A stretch of DNA of 64,000 nucleotides, taken from contig JANQLY010000010.1 of the NCBI GenBank assembly GCA_028280345.1, positions 186,001 to 250,000 of the forward strand, read 5' to 3'. Shown here in pieces: positions 35,231 to 44,770 of the stretch (position 1 is its first letter; each line of letters starts with the position of its first letter). A program made the position numbers and the translations under genes. Source of the DNA: Pseudomonadales bacterium. GTDB taxonomy: Bacteria > Pseudomonadota > Gammaproteobacteria > Pseudomonadales > UBA7239. The notes under the pieces are model-generated. The model searched no databases, was not told where the DNA came from, and saw only the letters and a program-made list of their open reading frames with translations.

Positions 35231-35560
35231 GGCTATCTTTCCCTTAAAAATCAGTTAAGTTCAGCATTTGATTGCGCGCTTATAGTTTCAAAGTCTTCAG
35301 CGGTTGTGATTTCAGCGGCGCTTTCCTGGTTCTTTTCCTGTCTGCATCAAGATATAACCAGCACGAGTGATCAGGTCGCTCTGCTTCTGCAGTCGCAAAC
35401 GCTTGTTATAAGCGGCTCGCGTTTAGACAAGACGTAATGTCTGTTAATGGCACAAAAAGGAAACTCAAATATTGCCCGGATTGTGGTATTCCCTGCTTAT
35501 TTGGTGTTTTAATACAGAGCAATTAGCGCATGTTAAGAACTGTTCTCGGTATCTTCTATT
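35231..35560 (-). other. Gene-poor interval with a possible degraded coding remnant
   Basis: No intact gene. On the minus strand two overlapping frames read like protein: RAAYNKRLRLQKQSDLITRA (ending near 35340) and, one frame over, RQEKNQESAAEITTAEDFE and SAQSNAELN to a stop near 35253. Together they could be the C-terminus of a decayed gene joined by one frameshift. No family recognised, and chance cannot be excluded. Confidence 0.3.
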
Positions 35561-37216
35561 ATGTGGTTAGTACATTGTTTTTATAAATATTTGATTTTTA
35601 TTGTCTTTTTGACTTTGACTTCTCCGGTTTCAGGGGCAGTTACATTCTACAGTGATGAGGGAAGCTGGACTTCTGCAGTTGGCAATAGTACGAGTTTTGA
35701 CATATCGGCAACCAATATTGTTTTGGCTAATGAGATTGTGGCATTGCCGGGTGCTGACGAACAGCTCGGTAGCGTTCTCAGCTTTGATGCTATAAATCTA
35801 CCTGCCAGTCAGTGTTATGGAATGATACTCAAAACCATTGAGGTTGGTGCCGGTTTCACTTTTGATGATGGTGTTAATGTGGCGTGGGATGATGCCTTAT
35901 CGGTGGGTGATATTGATAGTTTTGAGGATGATGATTTTGAAGTTGATTTTCCGGTAGGCAGGGAGCCGTTTGCTTTTGGCGTGTATATCTATGAGAACAG
36001 TGAGCAAAGCGGTGAGGTATTTCGTGTTTATGGAGCCGATGACATTACAGAAATAGGCATGGTAACGACAGGCTTTGAATCAGCTGGTTATCAGCAGGTG
36101 TTTGTGGGTGTAACCGCAGATGAACCGATTGGAAAGATTGTGTTTGAAGAAAATCCTTCCGGTGATGATATGGGTTTTAAAGATTTATTTATCACTGATG
36201 GCACTCAATATGATGCTGATAGTGATGGCCTGGTTGATTGTGACGAATTTCTCCAGGGTACAGATCATAATGACAGCGACTCCGATAACGATGGTTTTAG
36301 TGATGGTGCTGATGTATTTCCCAATGACCCGAATGAATCATCTGACTATGATAATGATGGTATCGGGGATAATACCGATTGGGATGACGACAATGACGGT
36401 GTGCCGGATACATTGGATATAGATCCACTGGATGATCAAAATACCAATGAAATTGTTCTTGAATTCGATAATGTCACGTATAAAGGCGTAAACAAGTCTG
36501 TAAATTTTGATGCTCCCGAGAGCCTGTTTTTTCATGATGATTTTGACGGAGCCACATTGGCACCTGACTATACTGTACTAAATGCAGATACTACGGGAGT
36601 TCCAGCTACATTAGGGCTGTCAAATGGTATGTTGGAAGGTGAAATATCTTCTGAGGCTGCCTGGTTTCAAGCACAAACAAATGCGCTGTATATCTATCAG
36701 ACAGTTAATGTAACAAGCTTTCGCGTCACTACGTTGGCGAAGAGCCGGGACGCATCCAATATAAATAACCCTGTGCAATCAGGATACCACTACGCCGGCC
36801 CCATGATTCGTTCGCCGGACTCTGATATTCAGGCTGAGCAGGACTTTGTTTTTGCCGCCGTTGGTTATCAGGGTAGTACATATCCATGTGCAAACGGTAT
36901 GGCAAGTCTTTGTTATGAAACAAAAAGCACCACCGATAGTGCTCCGATAATTAATCGCATTACAAGCCTTAGTGGTGATGCTGAGATTCGCTTATGCAAA
37001 CTGGGTGATACAATTCACAGTTATATACGCGATGCTTATAGTGATGATGACTGGACGTCTTATGGCTCCTGGAATCGTCCGGATTTGCGTAGTCCGCTAC
37101 AAGTTGGAGTAATGTCTTTTAGCTTTTTGATTCAAAATAATGATACTCAGCGTTTTTATTTCGACTACCTGACAATCGAGACTGTAGATAGCATTAGTGA
37201 TTGTTTGGAAAAATAG
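35561..37216 (+). CDS. Large secreted protein with TSP3 calcium repeats
   Basis: 551 residues. Signal peptide (about 1-26, FIVFLTLTSPVSG), an N-terminal beta-sandwich-like region of about 190 residues (VTFYSDEGSWTSAVGN onward), a TSP3 block at about 220-285 (DADSDGLVDCDEFLQGTDHN, DSDSDNDGFSDGADVFPNDP, DWDDDNDGVPDTLDIDPLDD), and a C-terminal domain of about 220 residues resembling a concanavalin/LamG-like sandwich (FFHDDFDGATLAPDYTV; RFYFDYLTIETVD). No anchor or C-terminal sorting signal is visible. Function unknown; extracellular adhesion or glycan binding is a guess. Confidence 0.78.
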   Translation: MWLVHCFYKYLIFIVFLTLTSPVSGAVTFYSDEGSWTSAVGNSTSFDISATNIVLANEIVALPGADEQLGSVLSFDAINLPASQCYGMILKTIEVGAGFTFDDGVNVAWDDALSVGDIDSFEDDDFEVDFPVGREPFAFGVYIYENSEQSGEVFRVYGADDITEIGMVTTGFESAGYQQVFVGVTADEPIGKIVFEENPSGDDMGFKDLFITDGTQYDADSDGLVDCDEFLQGTDHNDSDSDNDGFSDGADVFPNDPNESSDYDNDGIGDNTDWDDDNDGVPDTLDIDPLDDQNTNEIVLEFDNVTYKGVNKSVNFDAPESLFFHDDFDGATLAPDYTVLNADTTGVPATLGLSNGMLEGEISSEAAWFQAQTNALYIYQTVNVTSFRVTTLAKSRDASNINNPVQSGYHYAGPMIRSPDSDIQAEQDFVFAAVGYQGSTYPCANGMASLCYETKSTTDSAPIINRITSLSGDAEIRLCKLGDTIHSYIRDAYSDDDWTSYGSWNRPDLRSPLQVGVMSFSFLIQNNDTQRFYFDYLTIETVDSISDCLEK

Positions 37217-37377
37217 GTGATGTGATTTCTGCTATTGAGTTTCCGGCCTTTTCTCGATGCTCAAAAGCTATAAAACCTGGCCACAAGATATCTATCCAGT
37301 ATAAATGGTGCTCTTGAACTCACAGCTTTAGCTTATTAGTCAGAATTGGGCTACAACCTAAGTGTAACCCCTTGCTG

Positions 37378-39921
37378 TTAAAAGCCGCCAGTTAATACTC
37401 GTTTCGGCTTTGGCTTTTCTTTTTGTGCGGCACTTTGCTGCGCCATCTGCAATTCAAAGATGCGATCGCTAGGCCATTCCTTGTTTGCCGTATCATTAAA
37501 ATAGGCGTTGGCGAGATCGTCTTCTTTATTGTTAATAAGTTGTTTGATGGTAACGATATACTCGGTTTCGAGTTCGGTAAGCGCGGTGAACAGGTTTGGA
37601 TTGTTGTCATCAATCGTGCGTGCACTATCGAGATAATTGTAAGCCTGTAACAGGTCTTCGCGTTTGGCATCACCGGTATTAGTAGAGACAGTAAGCTGTT
37701 CGGCTGAAGCAATTAACTTATCGGCTTTTTCCGATGATTTCTTCGTGCTTTTAAGCTGGTTTTCAAGCTCTCTAATTGAGCTGTGGCGCGGGGTATATTG
37801 TTTGATAACGGCAATCTGCTCGGCTGCACGATCAAAGTCGCGCTGATCTATAGCCTCTTTGGCAAGCTCGGCCTCGTACTGGCTTGTGTCATCCATACCT
37901 GCAAGTGCTTTGGCATTTGCAGAATCCATATCGAGTACCTGCATGTACAGGTCGCGCATCTCGGCGTTAATGGTAATGGTGCGGCGTTCGCGTTTCAGGT
38001 TGGCCGCTTTGGTCAGCAGCTCTTCCTTGCGCTTCTCAGCGCTTGCAGCTTTGGCGCGCTGGTTTGCAGCACGGCGCGCGTCGTCATAGCTGCTTTGTAA
38101 AACTGCCAGTGCAGCTGCATCTTCATAGTAACTTTCCAGCAAGGTCAGGTTTGTCTTTGCGCTCGACAAGCTGCCTTTGCTGATTTGACTTTCCGTGGTG
38201 CTATACAGGTCATTCAGCATGCCATTAATCATCTGGCTAGCCTGGGCATTACTCGCATCAATCTTTAATACCTGCTGTAACTTCGCATAGGCGTTGTCGC
38301 CAGCCGGGGAGAAGGTTTTGCCTGCACTGATATCTTTTTGCGCGTTTTCGAGCAAGGTGTCGACTTGCTGTTGCTTGAATTGTGCCTGCAGGGCGAGTTC
38401 AGTACTCTCGGCACGCGCTTCGGTCATCGCTGCACGCAAGGAGGCGAGATCCGGGTGTTGTGGCACAAGTTGTTCTGCGTAGTCACGGTAGGTTTCAGCA
38501 AGCTCCAGATCATCTTTTTCCAATGCGGTATTGGCCAGCTCGATGTATTTGGTGCCAAAGGTTTCGAGTGAATTAAGCGCCACCTGGTTTTCCGGGTCGA
38601 GGCGCAGTACTTCGCGGTACAAGCCAATCACCCTGTCCATGGTTTCAAGGTTGGAGTAATAAAGTCCCTTGCTTGCATCCCGCGCTGATTGAACGAGTTC
38701 ATCAATTTTTAACTGACGCGCTTGCTCCTGCTGTTTGAGCTTGAGCTCGGCGGCGGCGCGTTCCTTGGGTGCGATATAAAACTGTTGGAATCCTACGTAA
38801 CCGAGTGCGAGTATGGCGACGAACGAGGCAGCAATAATGGTTTGTTTGGTGCGGCGTGCCTTGCGCGCCAGGGCTTCTTCGGAAAAGTCATCAATGGTGG
38901 CTTTTGCTGAACTCAGTACATCGGTGAGTTCAGTCTCGCTGTGTGCCTGAATCGCAACGGTTGCCGCCGTTGCATCAGAACCACTGACACCATCGAGTGC
39001 TTCGGTCTGAATTGTCGCGTCATCACTAATCGCGCTCTGCACATTGGTGGCATCGTCCGCACCTGCACCACCACCGGCAAACATCGCCTGTTGTTGAGCC
39101 ATCATGCCGCGAATTTCCGGCTCGAGCTCTTGCAAATGCTCAATCATCTCCCGGGCACGGCTGTAGCGATCCTCGACTTTTTTCGCCAGTGACTTGTCAA
39201 TAACCGGCTGGAATACACTGAGGAATTCCGGCAGCGGTGGTGGTGGTTCATTGACGTGCTTGAGCAATACGGCAACAGCGGAGTCACCCTGGAACGGGAC
39301 ACGCCCGGTGAGCAACTCGTAGAACATGACACCGAGACTGTAGATATCGGAGCGCTCGTCGAGCTCCTTGCCCTGGGCCTGCTCCGGGCTCATATAGGCG
39401 GTGGTACCGACGATGGTGCCGGTCTGGGTCATTTTGTCGCCGTCACCACCTTTTTGCTTCACGATACCGAAGTCGAGGATGACCGGTGAGCCATCTTCGC
39501 GGAACATGACGTTATCGGGCTTGATGTCGCGATGCACAAAGCCTTTTTCGCCTGCAAAGTCGAGGCCTGCGGCGACACCAACAATGATCTTGATGACGTC
39601 GGGGATGGCGATGCCCTTGGCCATTTTACCTTCGAGGTCACCGCCTTTCATGTTCTCCATCGAGATGTAGAACTTGCCCTCGTGAGTACCTACATCAAAT
39701 ACGGGAACAATGTTGGGGTGAGAGAGCTGGGCGACAATCTGTGCTTCCTTGATAAAACGGCGTGCCCAGACATTGTCTTCGCCGAGCTGGTCGGACATGA
39801 TTTTCAGCGCGACGTGGCGGCCAAAACTGTCCTGGATTGCGAGGTATACGGTCGCCATACCGCCCTGACCGAGGCGTCGCTCGACCGTATATCCGGGTAT
39901 GTTGGGAAATTCCTCTGACAC
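37378..39921 (-). CDS. Transmembrane Hanks-type serine/threonine protein kinase
   Basis: 847 residues. Cytoplasmic kinase domain 10-270: Gly-loop GQGGMATV (18-25), Lys40, HRDIKPDN (130-137), DFG (150-152), MSPEQAQGKELDERSDIYSL. After an Ala/Asp/Thr-rich linker a single TM helix (361-383) leads to a periplasmic region of about 450 residues, rich in Ala/Glu/Gln and Leu, probably coiled-coil with TPR-like helical hairpins. There is no PASTA domain. Similar kinases in Pseudomonas relatives are linked to type VI secretion or cell-envelope stress, but no such genes are adjacent. It is monocistronic here, and a phosphatase partner is not seen. Confidence 0.93.
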   Translation of the reverse strand: MSEEFPNIPGYTVERRLGQGGMATVYLAIQDSFGRHVALKIMSDQLGEDNVWARRFIKEAQIVAQLSHPNIVPVFDVGTHEGKFYISMENMKGGDLEGKMAKGIAIPDVIKIIVGVAAGLDFAGEKGFVHRDIKPDNVMFREDGSPVILDFGIVKQKGGDGDKMTQTGTIVGTTAYMSPEQAQGKELDERSDIYSLGVMFYELLTGRVPFQGDSAVAVLLKHVNEPPPPLPEFLSVFQPVIDKSLAKKVEDRYSRAREMIEHLQELEPEIRGMMAQQQAMFAGGGAGADDATNVQSAISDDATIQTEALDGVSGSDATAATVAIQAHSETELTDVLSSAKATIDDFSEEALARKARRTKQTIIAASFVAILALGYVGFQQFYIAPKERAAAELKLKQQEQARQLKIDELVQSARDASKGLYYSNLETMDRVIGLYREVLRLDPENQVALNSLETFGTKYIELANTALEKDDLELAETYRDYAEQLVPQHPDLASLRAAMTEARAESTELALQAQFKQQQVDTLLENAQKDISAGKTFSPAGDNAYAKLQQVLKIDASNAQASQMINGMLNDLYSTTESQISKGSLSSAKTNLTLLESYYEDAAALAVLQSSYDDARRAANQRAKAASAEKRKEELLTKAANLKRERRTITINAEMRDLYMQVLDMDSANAKALAGMDDTSQYEAELAKEAIDQRDFDRAAEQIAVIKQYTPRHSSIRELENQLKSTKKSSEKADKLIASAEQLTVSTNTGDAKREDLLQAYNYLDSARTIDDNNPNLFTALTELETEYIVTIKQLINNKEDDLANAYFNDTANKEWPSDRIFELQMAQQSAAQKEKPKPKRVLTGGF

Positions 39922-40021
39922 GCTACTGACCTGACCCTTTCAAATCCTCAAACGCCTGCGCGTCGCAGGCAAGAGCCTAATTCTAGCTTAAGGAAAAACT
40001 AAAGTTAAGGTTAAAAGATAG

Positions 40022-40056
40022 AACTGCCCGGTATCGCAAAATACCGGTCCGGGCAG
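40022..40056 (-). terminator. Hairpin terminator after the NTF2-like/SDR pair
   Basis: Outer repeat ACTGCCCGG / CCGGGCAGT with inner CCGGTAT / ATACCGG; on the minus strand it is followed by TTCTATCTTTT. The two stems compete, so the fold is not unique, but position and GC content fit a terminator. Confidence 0.65.
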
Positions 40057-40072
40057 TCACGCAGAGGGCGGT

Positions 40073-40408
40073 TTATTCGGCGGCCGGTGCTCTGACCTGG
40101 TACTCGACAACCTGGCCGTCTTTGACGGTGGCGACACCGAGGGCTTTGACCACCATGCCTTCGGCGATCACGATGTCGTAACGCATCACATTGTCGAGAA
40201 TACAGACATCGGCGAGATTCAGGCCACCGCCGCCAAGCATCGCACCAAAATTTTCTTCAATCGCCGCGCGACCGTTGAGCACAATCGGATCCATGCCCAT
40301 GGCAACGGGAGCTTCATCGTTAAATAGTGCATCTTCGCTGAAGATAGAGGCGACCAGAGAAGCATCTCCAGCGCGCAGGCCGTCAATATAGGTTTGTAAC
40401 AGACTCAT
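40073..40408 (-). CDS. NTF2-like/SnoaL-like protein
   Basis: 111 residues: LLQTYIDGLRAGDASLVASI, FSEDALFNDEAP, and IVLNGRAAIEENFGAML are the usual N-terminal helices and pocket of the SnoaL/steroid-isomerase-like NTF2 fold, with a C-terminal curved sheet. It may be a small enzyme or binding protein acting with the SDR gene 15 bp upstream on the same strand. Substrate unknown. A second NTF2-like gene is at 52252 next to an epimerase, an echo of this pairing. Confidence 0.8.
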   Translation of the reverse strand: MSLLQTYIDGLRAGDASLVASIFSEDALFNDEAPVAMGMDPIVLNGRAAIEENFGAMLGGGGLNLADVCILDNVMRYDIVIAEGMVVKALGVATVKDGQVVEYQVRAPAAE

Positions 40409-40423
40409 GTTTGTGTCCTCGTA

Positions 40424-41218
40424 TTAGTGAACGCCTTGCTGGTCATATTTCTTGCCTGTGCCTTCCGCACCGTCCACGGTGAGGTTTTGCGCTGTGATAT
40501 AGGCAGCATCGTCCGAGCAGAGAAACAGGGCGCCGCGGGCGATATCCAGTGGCGTGCCGACACGGTTCATCGGCAGTATTTTTGCCATACCTTTGGCGAT
40601 TTCTGCGGTTGCATCCTCATCGACACCGAGGGCGCCACCGATCAGCGGGGTATAGACGCCACCTGGGGAAATACAGTTAACGCGCACATTGTATTCGGCA
40701 AATTCCAGCGCGATAGTTTTGGTCAGTTGCAGCACGGCAGCTTTAGCACCCTGATAGATATGGGGGCCATAACCTGGTGTGGAGGCAGAGATACTGGCGG
40801 TATTAAGGATCGCGCCGCTACCCTGCTCCTTCATGACTTGACCCGCATATTTCATGCCAAGGAACACGCTTTTCACCAGCAGTTGAAAGGTAAAGTCAAA
40901 CGCGTCACCGTCGATTTCCAGCGCTGAACCGCGTGCGCCGAAAGCGCCGGCATTGTTGTGCATGATATCGAGGCGGCCAAATTCGGTAACGGCGTAGTCA
41001 ACCAGCCCTTTAACATCCTCTTCGCTGGTAACATCGGTTTTGCGAAAACGCGCATTGTCACCGAGGCCTGCGGCGGTTTGCTCTCCGGCTTCTGCGTTGA
41101 TATCAGCGATGACGACTTTTGCGCCTTCTTCAACAAATAATTCAGCAATACCTTTGCCAATACCACTGGCTGCACCGGTGATAATCGCCACTTTGTCATT
41201 CAATCGCCCAAGGCCCAT
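40424..41218 (-). CDS. Short-chain dehydrogenase/reductase (classical SDR)
   Basis: 264 residues from ATG 41218 ([20 protein letters not shown]), with AGAGGG upstream; an ATG at 41341 is rejected because it runs into the hisF promoter region and adds atypical residues. NAD(P)-binding [10 protein letters not shown], then the DxxN pattern NAG (MHNNAGAFG) and the catalytic Ser-Tyr-Lys in [21 protein letters not shown]. Cytoplasmic oxidoreductase of unknown substrate, in a two-gene unit with the NTF2-like gene. Divergent from hisF. Confidence 0.93.
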   Translation of the reverse strand: MGLGRLNDKVAIITGAASGIGKGIAELFVEEGAKVVIADINAEAGEQTAAGLGDNARFRKTDVTSEEDVKGLVDYAVTEFGRLDIMHNNAGAFGARGSALEIDGDAFDFTFQLLVKSVFLGMKYAGQVMKEQGSGAILNTASISASTPGYGPHIYQGAKAAVLQLTKTIALEFAEYNVRVNCISPGGVYTPLIGGALGVDEDATAEIAKGMAKILPMNRVGTPLDIARGALFLCSDDAAYITAQNLTVDGAEGTGKKYDQQGVH

Positions 41219-41387
41219 CGGGATACCCTCTAAATTGGTTGGAAAGGGGGGGACTTTAACAAAACCCGGAGCGCAGTCAAACGCAAAAGTACCTGGTACA
41301 AATAGCGTAAAAAGCGGCGATTTCTTGCCTGATAGCAGCAATCACATGTATTATCCGCGCTCTTTCAGCAAATCCTGTAACTGTCCT

Positions 41388-42161
41388 ATGCCTCTGGCCA
41401 AACGTATTATTCCATGCCTCGATGTTGATAAGGGCCGCGTGGTCAAAGGTGTGAAATTTGTCGATATTCGCGATGCCGGGGATCCGGTAGAGGTGGCCCG
41501 GCGCTATAACGAGGCCGGGGCAGATGAGATTACCTTTCTCGACATTACTGCAAGCCACGAGGGGCGCGATACCACGTATCAAACCGTGGAACGTATGGCG
41601 AGTGAGGTATTTATCCCGCTTACAGTTGGTGGTGGGGTAAGAACGGTTGAGGATATTCGCGCTCTGCTCAATGCCGGAGCTGACAAGGTGGGCATTAATA
41701 CCGCAGCGATTCACAATCCGGATTTTGTTCAGGAGGCAGCACAGCGCTTTGGTTCGCAGTGCATTGTGGTAGCGATTGATGCCAAGCGGGTATCCGCTGC
41801 AGGCGAGGCTCCGAGCTGGGAAATCTTTACCCACGGCGGGCGCAAGCCAACAGGTATTGATGCAGTGGCCTGGGCGGAAAAAATGGAGTTGCTCGGTGCC
41901 GGTGAAATTTTGCTAACGAGTATGGATCGCGATGGTACTAAAGACGGTTTTGATCTCGCGCTAACCCGTGCGGTGAGTGATACAGTGAATATCCCGGTCA
42001 TTGCTTCCGGGGGTGTCGGCAATTTGCAGCACCTGGTAGATGGTGTGCAAGAGGGCAAGGCCGATGCGGTGTTGGCGGCAAGTATTTTTCACTTTGGGGA
42101 ATACAGTGTCGCAGAAGCCAAGCAGTACATGGCTGAAAAGGGGGTGTCTGTCAGGCGATAG
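41388..42161 (+). CDS. hisF: Imidazole glycerol phosphate synthase cyclase subunit HisF
   Basis: 257 residues from ATG 41388 ([20 protein letters not shown]), matching the family length of 258; the longer upstream frame is antisense to the SDR gene and rejected. TIM barrel with catalytic Asp of PCLDVD near residue 11 and the second Asp in VVAIDAKR near 130, plus phosphate loops [11 protein letters not shown] and [12 protein letters not shown]. With HisH it converts PRFAR and ammonia to IGP and AICAR in histidine synthesis. hisH and hisA are not in the window. Confidence 0.97.
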   Translation: MPLAKRIIPCLDVDKGRVVKGVKFVDIRDAGDPVEVARRYNEAGADEITFLDITASHEGRDTTYQTVERMASEVFIPLTVGGGVRTVEDIRALLNAGADKVGINTAAIHNPDFVQEAAQRFGSQCIVVAIDAKRVSAAGEAPSWEIFTHGGRKPTGIDAVAWAEKMELLGAGEILLTSMDRDGTKDGFDLALTRAVSDTVNIPVIASGGVGNLQHLVDGVQEGKADAVLAASIFHFGEYSVAEAKQYMAEKGVSVRR

Positions 42162-42164
42162 TTT

Positions 42165-42401
42165 TTAGTTAGACAGGGAATTTAGTACGGAAGGGTCGGC
42201 ATTAACAGCAAAACCCACATAGTCAGAAGCACCTTTGATGGCCAGACTTTCACTATCGAAAGGGCCGACATCTACACCTTCACGGGTACAGAAATACCAA
42301 TAATTGCCTTTTTGGAACACTCTTTCCTTACGCTCCGGGGCTGAGCCGGCTTCACCTTTGCGTCTGGAACCCATATTCATCATCATCAACACTCCAACCA
42401 T
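42165..42401 (-). CDS. DUF6316-type small protein
   Basis: 78 residues from the first ATG; several Met codons near the start leave the exact start open, with MNMGSRRKG as another choice. The core RVFQKGNYWYFCTREGVDVG followed by PFDSESLAIKGASDYVGF matches the DUF6316 pattern I know from Pseudomonas relatives (a short W-F-x-T-R-E-G signature). No signal peptide. Function unknown. It is convergent with hisF, 3 bp apart. Confidence 0.78.
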   Translation of the reverse strand: MVGVLMMMNMGSRRKGEAGSAPERKERVFQKGNYWYFCTREGVDVGPFDSESLAIKGASDYVGFAVNADPSVLNSLSN

Positions 42402-42488
42402 ACTACCACTACGATTTAAGTTATTTGCATTAATTTGTTAGTGTTATAACGACCCCATTGTAGCGTTAACTTAAGGGAAATACATCAC

Positions 42489-43262
42489 CTATTCGGACCA
42501 CTCGGTCACTTGTGGCTGCCGCGCAAGCGCCGGCAGCGGTTGGGAAAGGAGCATGGAAACAGGTACCAGCTCGATATCGTGTTGGGGCAGTTCGGCAATA
42601 AAATCCTTGAGCAGGGGCAGGGTATGGGCGCGCGGATGGGCAATGGCAATGGCTTTGCTATGTTGTTTGGTGTAGGCGAGCAGTTCTGTAAGCTGCTCGC
42701 GAATTACCTCGGGATCATCCTGATAGTCGATAAAGATATGGCGACGCATTGCGGCTACGCCATGATCAATTGCACTTTGCAAGGCAACGCTGTTTGCGGT
42801 TGTGCGGGAGTCAACAAAATACAGGTCATGTTGTTTGAGTGTTTGCATCAGCCAGTTCATAGGTTCGGCCTGTTCGGTTAACAAGCTACCCATATGATTG
42901 TTAACACCACGAATGTGTGGAATGTGTTTGAGTTGTTGGTCAAGCGTGTTGAGAAATTCCGTTTTATTCATGGTGTCGGTGAGTGCGCCTTTATCGAGGG
43001 GGTGCCCGCTCCTGTTGCTCATCGGGATATGTAACATCAACTCCTTGCCAGCGCGGTGTGCCTGTTCAGCGAGAAGCTGACAGTGATCCGTGTAGGCAAT
43101 AAACGAAAAAGTGATATCGCCAGACAGAGCAATGGCTTGTTCACCGAGCTCCAGTTCGTAGCCCATGTCATCAATAATAATGGCGAGTTGTGCAGGGCCT
43201 GCATAAGTCAAGCTGCCACAGCATAAACTGCAAGCCAGTAACAGACAGGAAAGGAGGCGCAT
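42489..43262 (-). CDS. Divergent polysaccharide deacetylase family protein (YibQ-like)
   Basis: 257 residues with a signal peptide (1-21). The body starts AQLAIIIDDMGYELELGEQA and includes the deacetylase-like Asp-Asp pair, KELMLHIPMSNRSG, NNHMGSLLTEQ and FVDSRTTANSVAL, then AIAIAHPRAHTLPLL. This is the DUF610/YibQ branch of the polysaccharide deacetylase barrel, usually adjacent to ctpA, envC and gpmI as it is here. Periplasmic; the substrate is not established. Last gene of the gpmI-envC-ctpA group. Confidence 0.92.
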   Translation of the reverse strand: MRLLSCLLLACSLCCGSLTYAGPAQLAIIIDDMGYELELGEQAIALSGDITFSFIAYTDHCQLLAEQAHRAGKELMLHIPMSNRSGHPLDKGALTDTMNKTEFLNTLDQQLKHIPHIRGVNNHMGSLLTEQAEPMNWLMQTLKQHDLYFVDSRTTANSVALQSAIDHGVAAMRRHIFIDYQDDPEVIREQLTELLAYTKQHSKAIAIAHPRAHTLPLLKDFIAELPQHDIELVPVSMLLSQPLPALARQPQVTEWSE

Positions 43263-43293
43263 CGCGATGCTGGAAGCAGGTTAACGCTGCTGG

Positions 43294-44739
43294 TTAGTCA
43301 TCATCGGGGAAGCTGTCGGCATCATCAACAGGCTTCTCAACCGCTTCCTTTTCTTCTGTGTCTGTTTCACCGCTGTCTACTGTTTTAGCAAGTGTGGGGG
43401 ACGGTCTCAGTCCATTAAGATGAATAGCTTTGAGTACGGTAATGGCTTCGTAGAGCTGGTTATCCCGCTCGAGTATTTCAAGAGATTTTTGTGCAGCCGT
43501 TTTTTCGCTGTCATCTTCCTCGTCATCCTCATTGCTTAAATGTCCGGCAAGATTTGCTTCCTTGACGGTTTCTGAGCCACTGTGTACAGCTTCGAGAGTG
43601 GCGCGCTCGACAATAATATCCGGCTCAATGCCCTGGGCCTGAATCGAGCGTCCACCAGGTGTGTAGTAGCGTGCCGTGGTGAGTTTGATGGCGCGTTCAT
43701 CGGTGATAGGAATAACTGATTGTACCGAGCCTTTGCCGAAACTGCGTGTGCCCATAACGATGGCACGGCGGTGATCTTGCAGGGCACCTGCAACAATTTC
43801 TGAAGCGGAAGCTGAACCATCGTTGATCAATACTACAATTGGAGCATTGTTTAACCGGTCGCCAGCTGTAGCCTCAAAATGTAATTCAGAATCGATAGCA
43901 CGGCCTTTTGTGTAGACCACAAGGCCGCCATCGAGAAAACTGTCGGTGACATCGACCGACGCCTGTAGTACGCCACCGGGGTTGTTGCGTAAATCAAGTA
44001 TGACACCGTGCAATTCGTCATTGTTTTCCTTGAACAACTTGTCGAGTGCCTTGTCGAGATCCTCTCCGGTATTAATTTGAAACTGGGCGATACGAATGTA
44101 GGCAAAGCCTGGTTCGATGGTATTGGCGCGTACACTCTGTACGCGGATAATATCGCGCACAATAGTAAATTCCAGTGGCTGCTCTGTACCTTTGCGAATA
44201 ATAGTAAGCAGGATTTCCGTGCCTTTTTCACCGCGCATCATATCGACTGCTTCACCCAGACCTATTCCTTTAACCGGTGTCTCGTCAATTTTGATAATCA
44301 GGTCTCCGGCTTCGATACCTGCGCGCTGTGCCGGTGTGTCATCAATCGGGGAAATAACTTTGACAAAGCCATCTTCCATACCTACTTCTATACCAAGCCC
44401 ACCGAACTCGCCACTGGTGTTAATCTGCAAATCGTCAAAGGATTCTTCATCGAGATAGGCGGAATGAGGATCAAGCTCTGTGAGCATGCCCTTGATGGCA
44501 TTCTTTAACAGCGTAACGTCGTCGACTTCTTCAACATAAGTATGGCGTATCTGACCAAACACTTTGGTAAAGGTACGCAACTCTTCCAGTGGTAATTCTC
44601 CGGCAGGATCTGCCGCGCTTTCACTGTCGGTGTTTTCTTCTGTGGCATGGGAGTGCATACCAGCCAGTAGTGCACATAGCAAAACACCAAACGCAAAAAT
44701 TTTTTTTCGGGTGATTGGTAGATTCATTATTGAACTCAC
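43294..44739 (-). CDS. ctpA: C-terminal processing peptidase CtpA (S41)
   Basis: 481 residues, signal peptide (1-32). PDZ domain at about 105-190 (FGGLGIEVGMEDGFVKVISP, AGIEAGDLIIKIDETPVKGI), and the S41 core with GVILDLRNNPGGVLQASVDV, Ser311 in GSASASEIVAGAL and Lys336 in TRSFGKGSVQ, the Ser/Lys dyad. The C-terminal 100 residues are acidic and low in complexity. In Pseudomonas relatives such enzymes degrade cell-wall hydrolases and their regulators and work with a lipoprotein partner. It lies downstream of envC in the same transcription unit. Confidence 0.96.
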   Translation of the reverse strand: MSSIMNLPITRKKIFAFGVLLCALLAGMHSHATEENTDSESAADPAGELPLEELRTFTKVFGQIRHTYVEEVDDVTLLKNAIKGMLTELDPHSAYLDEESFDDLQINTSGEFGGLGIEVGMEDGFVKVISPIDDTPAQRAGIEAGDLIIKIDETPVKGIGLGEAVDMMRGEKGTEILLTIIRKGTEQPLEFTIVRDIIRVQSVRANTIEPGFAYIRIAQFQINTGEDLDKALDKLFKENNDELHGVILDLRNNPGGVLQASVDVTDSFLDGGLVVYTKGRAIDSELHFEATAGDRLNNAPIVVLINDGSASASEIVAGALQDHRRAIVMGTRSFGKGSVQSVIPITDERAIKLTTARYYTPGGRSIQAQGIEPDIIVERATLEAVHSGSETVKEANLAGHLSNEDDEEDDSEKTAAQKSLEILERDNQLYEAITVLKAIHLNGLRPSPTLAKTVDSGETDTEEKEAVEKPVDDADSFPDDD

Positions 44740-44770
44740 AAAAAGTTAACTCATATACATTTGAAAATGC

